Shown: positions 1 through 5,492 of the stretch, piece after piece
Position numbering within the stretch: position 1 is the first letter of the stretch
Layout of the letters: every line of letters begins with the position of its first letter
Assembly: GCA_003489085.1 (NCBI GenBank)
Contig: DNJM01000067.1
Span: forward strand, 1-5,579
From: Lachnospiraceae bacterium
GTDB lineage: Bacteria; Bacillota; Clostridia; Lachnospirales; Lachnospiraceae
Length of the DNA: 5,579 nucleotides
Direction: 5' to 3'
Notes under the pieces: generated by a model
The model's database searches: none
Told to the model about the DNA's origin: nothing
Seen by the model: only the letters and a program-made list of their open reading frames with translations
Program-made: the position numbers and the translations under genes

Positions 1-17
1 CAATCTTTTTTCACAAA

Positions 18-1424
18 TTATCCCTGATTTCGTTTTTTCAGTTCTTCCACCAAAGTCTCGTATTCCGGTGCTGCAAGGAAATTGGTAATCAGAATACGCT
101 CTGCGTTCGGATTACTGTGTGCTGCACGTTCTCCCAGCTCCTGATGCGTCACAACAATCTGTACATCCGCCGGAATACTGGAAACAGGAGTGTGAATGAC
201 TTCGATCCCCTCCAGACCTGCCGCTGCAATCTTCTTCTTCAGTACCGTTGCGCCCATTGCACTGGAGCCCATTCCGGCATCACATGCAAATGCAATTTTA
301 CGGATCCTTCCACTGGATTTCTGTCCCTCTGCCTTTGGTTCTTCCGCTGCTTCTGCAATTCCTTTTGCCTGACGCTTCATAGCATCCTTTTTCTGCTGTG
401 CCTCTTCCAGTGACATATCCTTGCCCATAAATTTCAGAATCGGAAGGGAGATCACCAGAGATACCGCTGCCGATACCAGTACACCGATAAATAATCCGAC
501 ATAGCAGTGGCGCTCCGCCATCATGGTAATCGCCAGAATACTTCCCGGAGATGCAGCAGATGTCAGACCTACATCAAACAGATCGAACAGAAAGACTCCA
601 CTTGCTCCACCTGCAATGACAGAAATCAAAAGCAGCGGATTCATCAGAATATACGGGAAATAAATCTCATGAATACCTCCGAAGAAATGGATAATTACCG
701 CTCCCGGTGCGGAGCTTTTCGCATTTCCTTTTCCTGCAATACAGTATGCCAGCAGAATTCCAAGTCCCGGTCCCGGATTCGCCTCCAGCAGGAAGAAAAT
801 GGACTTTCCAATTTCCTCTACCTGACGGATTCCCATCGGGGACAGAATCCCATGATTAATCGCATTATTCAGGAATAATACCTTTGCCGGTTCGATAAAT
901 ACACTGGTCAGCGCCAGCAATCCATGATCCACAAAGAAGCCTACCCCTGCACTCATCGCCTGGTTCAGCAGATTGACCAGCGGAGTGATTACGACCATAG
1001 AAAGTACGGCAAGTATGGCTCCGATAATTCCCACGGAAAAGTTGTTTACCAGCATCTCGAAGCCCGCTTTTATATGATTCTCCATCAGCTGATCGAATTT
1101 CTTAATGATCCATGCTGCCAGAGGGCCTACGATCATCGCTCCAATAAACATCGGATCTTCGGAGCCTACAATGACACCCATTGCTGCGATCGCACCGATC
1201 ACACCGCCCCGTTTTCCTGCAACTACTTCACCGCCTGTATAGGCAATTAAAAGTGGCAGCAGCATCCTTGACATCGGAGATACTAATGCTGCAAATCGTT
1301 CATTGGGACACCAGCCTGTTTTGATAAACAGTGCAGTAATCAGTCCCCAGGCAATAAACGCTCCAATATTCGGCATCACCATGCCGCTCAAAAATCTTCC
1401 AAATACCTGGACTTTTTCTTTCAT
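18..1424 (-). CDS. mtlA: PTS mannitol transporter subunit IICB (no IIA domain)
   Basis: Inner-membrane permease of the phosphotransferase system that takes up mannitol and releases mannitol-1-phosphate. The reading closely matches my memory of the Escherichia coli MtlA N-terminal two thirds. IIC occupies roughly residues 1-340, with the stretches MVMPNIGAFIAWG near the start, FLNNAINHG (His191) and GGIHEIYFPY (Glu253), the latter characteristic of mannitol IIC. After a charged, Lys/Glu/Ala-rich linker (about 335-375) comes IIB with the phosphocysteine loop CDAGMGSSAMG (Cys381). The protein stops after IIB at 468 residues, whereas E. coli MtlA continues into IIA, so a separate IIA (MtlF) is required and none is in the window. 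The longest frame begins with GTG at 1433, but the Shine-Dalgarno AGAGGTG overlaps that codon, so the ATG at 1424, eight bases after AGGTG, is preferred. Downstream genes, probably mtlR/mtlF/mtlD, would lie left of the window. Family assignment is very secure. Confidence 0.95.
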   Translation of the reverse strand: MKEKVQVFGRFLSGMVMPNIGAFIAWGLITALFIKTGWCPNERFAALVSPMSRMLLPLLIAYTGGEVVAGKRGGVIGAIAAMGVIVGSEDPMFIGAMIVGPLAAWIIKKFDQLMENHIKAGFEMLVNNFSVGIIGAILAVLSMVVITPLVNLLNQAMSAGVGFFVDHGLLALTSVFIEPAKVLFLNNAINHGILSPMGIRQVEEIGKSIFFLLEANPGPGLGILLAYCIAGKGNAKSSAPGAVIIHFFGGIHEIYFPYILMNPLLLISVIAGGASGVFLFDLFDVGLTSAASPGSILAITMMAERHCYVGLFIGVLVSAAVSLVISLPILKFMGKDMSLEEAQQKKDAMKRQAKGIAEAAEEPKAEGQKSSGRIRKIAFACDAGMGSSAMGATVLKKKIAAAGLEGIEVIHTPVSSIPADVQIVVTHQELGERAAHSNPNAERILITNFLAAPEYETLVEELKKRNQG

Positions 1425-1432
1425 TGATTTCA

Positions 1433-1439
1433 CACCTCT
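1433..1439 (-). promoter_or_regulatory. Ribosome binding site that decides the mtlA start
   Basis: The minus strand reads AGAGGTG. It overlaps the GTG at 1433, which therefore cannot be efficiently used as a start, and lies eight bases from the ATG at 1424. The AGAGGT core is also complementary to an upstream leader segment at 1462-1467 (ACCTCT), so a six-pair stem could mask it. Confidence 0.7.
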
Positions 1440-1468
1440 TTAAGATTATTTGCTTTACATCAGAGGTA

Positions 1469-1482
1469 TGATTGGCCAATCA
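1469..1482. promoter_or_regulatory. 14-bp perfect palindrome in the mtlA leader, candidate operator
   Basis: TGATTGGCCAATCA is a perfect palindrome. It lies about 16-29 bases downstream of the predicted mtlA transcription start, where a bound repressor would block elongation or initiation. The binding protein is unknown. The position does not fit MtlR-type activators, which bind upstream of -35. The sequence is not a match to the catabolite (cre) consensus. The symmetry is seen; the function is inferred. Confidence 0.4.
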
Positions 1483-1503
1483 ATCTCTTGTCTTCATGTG
1501 TTT

Positions 1504-1533
1504 ATTATATCTGCAGACCTGTTTTCTTTTCAA
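1504..1533 (-). promoter_or_regulatory. Predicted sigma-A promoter of mtlA
   Basis: On the minus strand there is a -35 element TTGAAA (1528-1533), an 18-base spacer and a perfect -10 TATAAT (1504-1509). Transcription would start near 1497, giving a leader of about 73 nucleotides before the ATG at 1424. The promoter begins just after the terminator hairpin at 1541-1578, which fits an independent mtl transcription unit. Confidence 0.75.
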
Positions 1534-1540
1534 GAAATAC

Positions 1541-1578
1541 AAAAAGAGATTTGGCACTATGCATTGGTGCCAAATCTC
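1541..1578 (-). terminator. Strong intrinsic terminator (12-bp stem, U tract)
   Basis: GAGATTTGGCAC (1546-1557) and GTGCCAAATCTC (1567-1578) are perfect inverted repeats around a nine-base loop. Read on the minus strand, the hairpin is followed directly by TTTTT (1541-1545), the classical intrinsic terminator form. On the plus strand no T run follows, so it is directional. It would end transcription coming from the MATE/acetyltransferase unit just before the mtlA promoter. Confidence 0.75.
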
Positions 1579-1593
1579 CGGCTTCTTTCACTC

Positions 1594-1616
1594 AAAAAGG
1601 TCCACTGGACCTTTTT
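1594..1616. terminator. Intrinsic terminator, intact copy of the duplicated hairpin
   Basis: AAAAAGGTCC and GGACCTTTTT form a perfect ten-pair stem around a three-base loop. The A and T tracts on either side make it readable as a terminator in both directions. On the minus strand it follows the acetyltransferase gene and the weaker copy at 1636-1658. Confidence 0.7.
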
Positions 1617-1635
1617 ATCGCATGCTTGGCAACTC

Positions 1636-1658
1636 AAAAAGATTCACTGGACCTTTTT
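1636..1658 (-). terminator. Degraded terminator, second copy of the duplicated hairpin
   Basis: This hairpin occupies the same place in copy 2, but its plus-strand left arm is AAAAAGATTC. On the minus-strand RNA this leaves one C-A mismatch and one G-U wobble in the ten-pair stem. It is the first hairpin met after the acetyltransferase stop codon. It probably works less efficiently than the intact copy. Confidence 0.5.
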
Positions 1659-1675
1659 ATCGCATGCTTGGCAAC

Positions 1676-2614
1676 TTATCTATCCTGCCTAATCCACTGT
1701 GCCGGGAAATACTGCTTCACAAGTGCAGGAAATGCTGCATTGAACTTCTCCACATCTTCCGGCAGCAGCTCACCAAATACATCAGCTTCATGGAAGGCAC
1801 CATGGATTCCCTGCAAACTGCCCGGTTTCAGTTCGATTCCCATAAATGCATCAAAGTTCTTTCCATCCGCTGTGGTAATTCCAAAATGGTCGCAGGGCAG
1901 ATAATCCTTGCAGGTCCATAGCTTATGAACCAGGTAATGCTCATCGCAGCCCTTATGATACAGATTCCAGAACGCTCTTTGTGTCATTTCTTCTACGGCC
2001 CGCCGATCCCCCGGTTCTGCCTTGCGAATCTCTATCTCCTCCCGACTCAGCTTCGCTTTCCGTTCCGGGAACCATCCCAGCTCTAACCGCACTTCCTTTC
2101 GTTCCAGATCCCGGTTTCCATAACAGCAGGTATCCATCCCGATCAATTGAAAGCCTTCATGCAGATAGAAACCAATCGCATTCACGTTGCATGACTGGGT
2201 TTCCAGCAGAATGGCCCTGCGTCGCTCGAGTCTCGCCTGTTCCTTTGCCACTTCCATCAAGGCATGGCCGACTCCCTGCTTCTGATATTTCTCTTCTACC
2301 CATAATTCTGTAATCCGAAGCCGATTGGACCATATTTCCGGGGCCGTTTCTATCACTGCCACAGGCTTTCCCTCTTCCAGGATACCCCAGGCGCATGCTC
2401 CCTGCCACCACTCCTGGTACAGCTTATCCGGGAAATCATATTCCTGCGGTGTATGTGTAACCGGCTTTTCAAAGGGCTTTCTTTCGAGGCTGACCGTAAA
2501 TCCGTCTTTTTGCTTTTCTACCGTTACATCATAGTATTCCCTTGTTGTATAGCCGATCGGAACAATATGATCCTTCCACTCTTCCTTCGGCAAATGTATG
2601 ATATTATATTCCAC
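1676..2614 (-). CDS. GNAT N-acetyltransferase with a second, internally deleted GNAT domain
   Basis: Residues 1 to about 185 form a complete GNAT acetyl-CoA-dependent N-acetyltransferase domain. Motif A is TELWVEEKYQKQGVGHALM with the acetyl-CoA loop QKQGVG at 111-116, followed by LLETQSCNVNAIGFYLHEGF. The latter resembles streptothricin acetyltransferases; the substrate is not determinable from sequence. Residues 194-240 read like the N-terminus of a YhbS-type GNAT (IRKAEPGDRRAVEEMT, then AFWN and GCDEHYLVHKL). Residues 241-312 read like the C-terminal tail of that same family (FGITTADGKNFDAFM, then IELKPGSLQGIHG), with its motif A and core strands missing. The join is near Pro240-Cys241 (about 1892-1897). 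The longest frame starts with TTG at 2641, but AAAGGGGG (2624-2631) lies nine bases before GTG 2614, which gives 312 residues. The gene starts four bases after the MATE stop and is probably translationally coupled to it. The N-domain should be active; the second is probably non-catalytic. Confidence 0.85.
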   Translation of the reverse strand: MEYNIIHLPKEEWKDHIVPIGYTTREYYDVTVEKQKDGFTVSLERKPFEKPVTHTPQEYDFPDKLYQEWWQGACAWGILEEGKPVAVIETAPEIWSNRLRITELWVEEKYQKQGVGHALMEVAKEQARLERRRAILLETQSCNVNAIGFYLHEGFQLIGMDTCCYGNRDLERKEVRLELGWFPERKAKLSREEIEIRKAEPGDRRAVEEMTQRAFWNLYHKGCDEHYLVHKLWTCKDYLPCDHFGITTADGKNFDAFMGIELKPGSLQGIHGAFHEADVFGELLPEDVEKFNAAFPALVKQYFPAQWIRQDR

Positions 2615-2618
2615 AGCC

Positions 2619-3971
2619 TTATTCCCCCTTTGTTTCTGCAATCATATTTTCTGCTTTCCGCACACAGAGCATACACGTTGGCACAATATATAAGCTGGCT
2701 GAAACCCAGGCCGTCTGGTCAGCAAAGCAAATTGCCGTATAACCGAATAGATCCACAAATACAAGACTCACCACACTTCTGGCAATCATTTCTGTTACTC
2801 CGGAAAATACTGCCCTTCCGGAAAATCCAATTCCCTGTGTGCTCATCCTGCAGATATTCAGAAGTCCGAGACTCCAGTAGAAATACCCAAGACACCGCAG
2901 GTATTTCGCCGCTGCATCCAATACGGCAACCGACTCCCTGCTGATAAAAAGCAAAGAAAGTGTTCTTCCACAGAAGATCAGTACCAGACCAATCATAGCT
3001 CCGTATGCCACAGCAATTCCCATTCCTTCGCGGATTCCCTTCCGGATCCGGTCCACTTTCCCGGCTCCCAGATTCTGTCCGCAGAAAACTGAAACGGCTG
3101 AGCCAATGGCATCAAATGGACACATGGTAAACTGCTTGATCCGCATACCTGCCGTAAACCCGGATACATAGACACTTCCCAGACCGTTATTGGCCGCCTG
3201 CATCACCATACTTCCGATGGCCGTAATAGAAAACTGCAATCCCATAGGCAGTCCCATAGCCAGCAGATTTCCTACCGTATTTCTCTTCATCCGGCAGCTT
3301 TCTTTGGACATTCGAAGTATATCGACCTTCTTCCGTATAAAGATCAGACAGAGAATTCCGCTGACCGCCTGTGCCGTAACTGTTGCAATCGCAGCACCCG
3401 CACATCCCCATTTCAACACGATGATACAGAGCAGGTCCAGACCAATATTCAGAACCGTAGAAATCACCAGAAAAATAAACGGGGTCCGGCTGTCCCCCAG
3501 CGAACGTAAGATACTGGACAGCAAATTGTACAATAATGTGAACGGAATCCCCAGGAAAATTACCAGCAGATATTGATATGCATTCGTATAAATATCTTCC
3601 GGTACAGATAAAATATGCAGAATCCACGGACAGAGGAGGGTACACACCGCAGTCATAATGACTGCCAGTCCCATAGTAAGCATCATGGCATTGAATACAT
3701 AATTCCGCATTTCCTTCTGTTTTCCGGCGCCGAAGCTCTTTGCAACCGGAATCCCGAAGCCGGTGCAGGTTCCGCTGCAGAAGCCAAGGACCAGGAACTG
3801 AACACTGCTGGAAGCTCCGACTCCGGCCAGAGCATCCGTCCCCAGAATTCTTCCGACAATGGCCGCATCAATAATATTGTATGTCTGCTGCAGCAGGTTG
3901 CCGATTAATAATGGAACCGCAAACATCAGAATCAATTTCATCGGGTTCCCTTCTGTCATATTTTTTGTCAT
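2619..3971 (-). CDS. MATE-family multidrug/toxin efflux transporter
   Basis: A polytopic membrane protein of 450 residues, the usual MATE length with twelve predicted membrane helices in two six-helix halves. MATE proteins export cationic drugs, toxins or metabolites, driven by Na+ or H+. The N-terminus has the family hallmark MTEGNPMKLILMFAVPLLIGN followed by QTYNIIDAAIVGRILG and the loop PVAKSFGAGKQKEMRNYV. The second half repeats the pattern at SGFTAGMRIKQF and CGQNLGAGKVDRIRKG. The longest frame begins with GTG at 3980, but that codon lies inside the Shine-Dalgarno AAAGGGTG (3978-3985); the ATG at 3971, six bases later, is chosen. It has its own promoter at 4010-4038 and leads a two-gene unit with the acetyltransferase. 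This pairing suggests detoxification, although MATE substrates cannot be predicted from sequence. No frameshift or truncation is visible. Confidence 0.93.
   Translation of the reverse strand: MTKNMTEGNPMKLILMFAVPLLIGNLLQQTYNIIDAAIVGRILGTDALAGVGASSSVQFLVLGFCSGTCTGFGIPVAKSFGAGKQKEMRNYVFNAMMLTMGLAVIMTAVCTLLCPWILHILSVPEDIYTNAYQYLLVIFLGIPFTLLYNLLSSILRSLGDSRTPFIFLVISTVLNIGLDLLCIIVLKWGCAGAAIATVTAQAVSGILCLIFIRKKVDILRMSKESCRMKRNTVGNLLAMGLPMGLQFSITAIGSMVMQAANNGLGSVYVSGFTAGMRIKQFTMCPFDAIGSAVSVFCGQNLGAGKVDRIRKGIREGMGIAVAYGAMIGLVLIFCGRTLSLLFISRESVAVLDAAAKYLRCLGYFYWSLGLLNICRMSTQGIGFSGRAVFSGVTEMIARSVVSLVFVDLFGYTAICFADQTAWVSASLYIVPTCMLCVRKAENMIAETKGE
2624..2631 (-). promoter_or_regulatory. Ribosome binding site for the acetyltransferase inside the MATE gene end
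   Basis: The minus strand reads AAAGGGGG within the last codons of the MATE gene (TAA at 2619-2621). It is nine bases from the GTG at 2614 and lies downstream of the alternative TTG at 2641. It therefore supports the GTG start and co-translation of the pair. Confidence 0.7.
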
Positions 3972-4009
3972 AGTTCTCACCCTTTTGTCTTATGTTTTAT
4001 AGCGGTTCC

Positions 4010-4038
4010 ATTCTAGCACACTGCATCGCATTTTTCCA
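4010..4038 (-). promoter_or_regulatory. Predicted promoter of the MATE/acetyltransferase unit
   Basis: The minus strand shows an extended -10, TGCTAGAAT (TAGAAT at 4010-4015 with TG at 4017-4018). A 17-base spacer separates it from a weak -35-like TGGAAA (4033-4038). Transcription would start near 4003, giving a leader of about 32 bases. The weak -35 is typical where an extended -10 compensates. Confidence 0.55.
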
Positions 4039-4045
4039 TGATTTT

Positions 4046-4065
4046 AAAAAGTCCTCTTTACAGGA
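4046..4065 (-). terminator. Weak terminator-like hairpin after the ferredoxin gene
   Basis: On the minus strand TCCT and AGGA form a four-pair stem around GTAAAG (4052-4065), overlapping the ferredoxin stop codon. It is followed by CTTTTT (4046-4051). The stem is too short for confident termination, so some read-through into the MATE gene is possible. Confidence 0.3.
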
Positions 4066-4819
4066 AAAATTCATTCTCCTTTCGAATATCCTTCAATACT
4101 CCCAGCTTTTCATCCATCACAGCCTTCATCGGCGGTGGAAGTATCCTTGCATGTTCCGGACATTTCACTGTACATGCCATACAGAGAATACATTTCCCGG
4201 CATCTGTAGTGATTCCTCCACTGTTTTTATCAATGGCTCCTACCGGACAAACGGAAACACATCGTCCGCATTTTGTACAGGTATCCAGCATCATCGGTGT
4301 GGATCCGCCCTTCATACCGTCCTTATATGGCCGGCTGCCCGGTACCTGGATCTTCTCTGTCTGCTCCATCTGAAGCTTTTTCTCTACCTCCTGTGCGAAC
4401 TCCCTGATCTCTCTGGCATCTGCTTCATCCGGTCTGTTCTCTGCCACAAAGGTAACAATGGAATGCTGCGCGATTAAGGCTGCAGAAGCTGCAATCTGGA
4501 AGCCGCATTCCTCTACCGCATCATTGACCTCCAACAGTGCATCTTCATATGCTCTGTTGCCATATACAGCCAGGGTCACTGCCCGCTTTCCCTCTCCATT
4601 CAATTCCCGAATCCGCTCGACAGCAGCCGCCGGCACTCTGCCGCCGAATACCGGTACGGCCATAACACTCAAATCGGCTTTCTGACTTGCTGTCGGATGC
4701 ATTTCCTTTCCTAAGTCTACTTCCCGCAGCTGCCTGGCAATGGCACGGCAGAAAATCTCTCCTGCTTTCCTGGTTCCGCCTGTCGGACTGAAATAGTAAA
4801 ACTCCACCTGCTGTAACAT
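4058..4819 (-). CDS. Flavodoxin-like / 2x[4Fe-4S] ferredoxin fusion (EFR1-type)
   Basis: A soluble 253-residue electron-transfer protein. Residues 1 to about 150 form a flavodoxin-like domain starting with VEFYYFSPTGGTRK, where SPTGGT fits the FMN phosphate-binding loop, followed by VMAVPVFGGRVP and VTLAVYGNRAYEDAL. Residues 176-225 carry two bacterial ferredoxin clusters: CTKCGRCVSVCP (Cys181, 184, 187, 191) and CILCMACTVKCP (Cys210, 213, 216, 220). All eight ligands of two [4Fe-4S] clusters are present. The architecture matches the 'EFR1 family ferredoxin' common in anaerobic Firmicutes; the physiological partner is unknown. The ATG at 4819 has GGAGGTG seven bases upstream and needs no adjustment. 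It is transcribed divergently from the Rrf2 regulator, from a near-consensus promoter overlapped by two inverted repeats, so it is probably the regulator's target. The family is secure, the role only general. Confidence 0.93.
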   Translation of the reverse strand: MLQQVEFYYFSPTGGTRKAGEIFCRAIARQLREVDLGKEMHPTASQKADLSVMAVPVFGGRVPAAAVERIRELNGEGKRAVTLAVYGNRAYEDALLEVNDAVEECGFQIAASAALIAQHSIVTFVAENRPDEADAREIREFAQEVEKKLQMEQTEKIQVPGSRPYKDGMKGGSTPMMLDTCTKCGRCVSVCPVGAIDKNSGGITTDAGKCILCMACTVKCPEHARILPPPMKAVMDEKLGVLKDIRKENEFFL

Positions 4820-4834
4820 ATGTACACCTCCAAA

Positions 4835-4853
4835 TGTAATTTAAAATGTTACA
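4835..4853. promoter_or_regulatory. Candidate Rrf2 operator, site 1
   Basis: The sequence TGTAA-N9-TTACA is a 19-bp inverted repeat, extendable to AATGTAA/TTACATT over 4833-4855. It spans the predicted transcription start (about 4850) of the ferredoxin gene, a repressor position. It shares half-sites and spacing exactly with site 2, with centres 40 bp apart. Confidence 0.65.
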
Positions 4854-4856
4854 TTC

Positions 4857-4885
4857 AGTATAATCCCTCTTATTTGTAATGTCAA
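4857..4885 (-). promoter_or_regulatory. Strong promoter of the ferredoxin-fusion gene
   Basis: The minus strand has a perfect -35 TTGACA (4880-4885), an optimal 17-base spacer and -10 TATACT (4857-4862, five of six). The predicted start is near 4850, giving a leader of about 30 bases. Because the promoter is so close to consensus, tight repression by the flanking operator candidates would make sense. Confidence 0.85.
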
Positions 4886-4893
4886 CCATTACA
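4875..4893. promoter_or_regulatory. Candidate Rrf2 operator, site 2
   Basis: A second TGTAA-N9-TTACA inverted repeat; here the symmetry extends inward to TGTAATG/CATTACA with a five-base centre. It fully covers the -35 element (4880-4885) of the ferredoxin promoter. It also lies about 20 bp upstream of the -10 of the Rrf2 gene, so it could serve autoregulation as well. Confidence 0.7.
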
Positions 4894-4912
4894 TTTTATG
4901 TTTACTTTTTTC

Positions 4913-4921
4913 TGCTAAAAT
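4913..4921 (+). promoter_or_regulatory. Predicted extended -10 promoter of the Rrf2 gene
   Basis: TGCTAAAAT is an extended -10 (TG at 4913-4914, TAAAAT at 4916-4921). No good -35 lies at the right distance, so the promoter is probably weak. Transcription would begin near 4928, about 26 bases before the ATG. Confidence 0.5.
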
Positions 4922-4953
4922 GATACCATAAGAACTGAAAAGGGGGCTATTTT

Positions 4954-5403
4954 ATGCGTATTAATACCAAATGTTCCATTGCCATACACAGTTTGATTTT
5001 AATAAATCTTTGCGCTGATACCCATAAACTGAACAGTGAAACCATTGCCAGAAGCACTGGATGCAATCCTGTCATTATCCGTAATCTCTTCCGTCAGCTG
5101 CAGGACAGCGGTATCATACGAGTGACCCGCGGGGCCGGCGGCGGAGCATGCTTAAACCGGCCGCCGGAAGAGATCTCCATCCTGGATATCTATCTGGCAG
5201 TAGAAGCCGAACCTGACAATCCGGTCATCGGCATTCACCTGAATCCGGAACCGCTTTGTCCGGTGGGTGCTTATATCCATGAAGTTCTGGAAGAACCCTA
5301 CCGGAACATTGAAGCTGCCATGCAGGAGGAAATGAAAAAGTATAGTCTGCACATGCTGACAGAACGTATCAAACGGCTGAACGCAGAGATTTCCGGCCAA
5401 TAG
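4954..5403 (+). CDS. Rrf2-family transcriptional regulator
   Basis: A 149-residue DNA-binding regulator. The N-terminus MRINTKCSIAIHSLILI is typical of Rrf2 helix 1. The winged helix-turn-helix follows: SETIARSTGCNPVIIRNLFRQL (about 28-49) holds the recognition helix, and GIIRVTRGAGGGACL (53-67) is the wing. ISILDIYLAVE (74-84) starts the dimerisation region. The IscR/NsrR three-cysteine cluster loop is not present: only Cys102 (EPLCPVGAYIHEVL) falls in that region, with other cysteines at 7, 20, 37 and 66. It is therefore more like YwnA-type Rrf2 proteins, and any signal sensing would use single thiols or a ligand. The ATG has AGGGGG (4941-4946) seven bases upstream. It faces the ferredoxin-fusion gene across 134 bp containing two identical-architecture inverted repeats, which it probably binds as a repressor. 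The family is secure; the target is inferred from position. Confidence 0.93.
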   Translation: MRINTKCSIAIHSLILINLCADTHKLNSETIARSTGCNPVIIRNLFRQLQDSGIIRVTRGAGGGACLNRPPEEISILDIYLAVEAEPDNPVIGIHLNPEPLCPVGAYIHEVLEEPYRNIEAAMQEEMKKYSLHMLTERIKRLNAEISGQ

Positions 5404-5420
5404 CAGGACAGTTTTCTTAT

Positions 5421-5448
5421 TTGCTCTGTTTTAAAAATATGGTATAAT
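5421..5448 (+). promoter_or_regulatory. Predicted promoter of the DNA methyltransferase gene
   Basis: The sequence has an extended -10, TGGTATAAT (TATAAT at 5443-5448 with TG at 5440-5441). A weak -35-like TTGCTC (5421-5426) lies 16 bases upstream. Transcription would start near 5455, giving a leader of about 38 bases. This makes the downstream gene independent of the Rrf2 gene. Confidence 0.65.
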
Positions 5449-5492
5449 GAGCCGTGGTAAATGATCCATACTTCGAAACCGGAGGAAGAAAC

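Larger units (their letters stand above)
1592..1675. repeat. Tandem 42-bp direct repeat, two copies
   Basis: Copy 1 is 1592-1633 and copy 2 is 1634-1675. They differ at only two positions (G/A at 1600/1642 and C/T at 1602/1644), so 40 of 42 bases are identical. Each copy contains one terminator-like hairpin followed by ATCGCATGCTTGGCAAC. Copy 2 ends at the base beside the acetyltransferase stop codon (1676-1678). There is no third copy and no flanking mobile-element signature. It appears to be a local duplication of a terminator. Confidence 0.9.

Noticed and set aside
1..17. Start of the next gene in the mannitol operon.
   Set aside because: Only 17 bases follow the mtlA stop codon, with no ribosome binding site or start codon visible, so nothing can be assigned.
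1447..1460. TGTAAAGCAAATAA in the mtlA leader as a catabolite-responsive (cre) site.
   Set aside because: The central CG of the cre consensus is replaced by GC and the right half does not match, so the similarity is not meaningful.
1592..1675. Possible CRISPR-like or insertion-element repeat.
   Set aside because: The two copies are directly adjacent without any spacer, each contains a terminator hairpin, and there are no transposase or terminal inverted repeats.
1450..1921. Plus-strand open frames across the mtlA upstream region, one showing a repeated peptide (LKKVHWTFLSHAWQ / LKKIHWTFLSHAWQ).
   Set aside because: The peptide repeat only reflects the 42-bp tandem DNA repeat, which is exactly 14 codons. 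The frames have no convincing ribosome binding site and run over terminators and into the acetyltransferase gene on the other strand.
3187..3645. A 152-codon open frame on the minus strand within the MATE gene, and a plus-strand frame at 3190-3576.
   Set aside because: Both overlap the strongly recognisable MATE coding frame, lack family motifs and have compositions typical of shadow frames.
3992..4477. Plus-strand open frames opposite the ferredoxin gene.
   Set aside because: They are antisense to a gene with two complete cluster motifs, and their Cys/His-rich composition is simply the complement of that gene.
5404..5435. A terminator after the Rrf2 gene (ACAG...CTGT followed by TTTT).
   Set aside because: Only four base pairs could form around a long loop. 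This is too weak to annotate, and the region is better explained by the promoter at 5421-5448.
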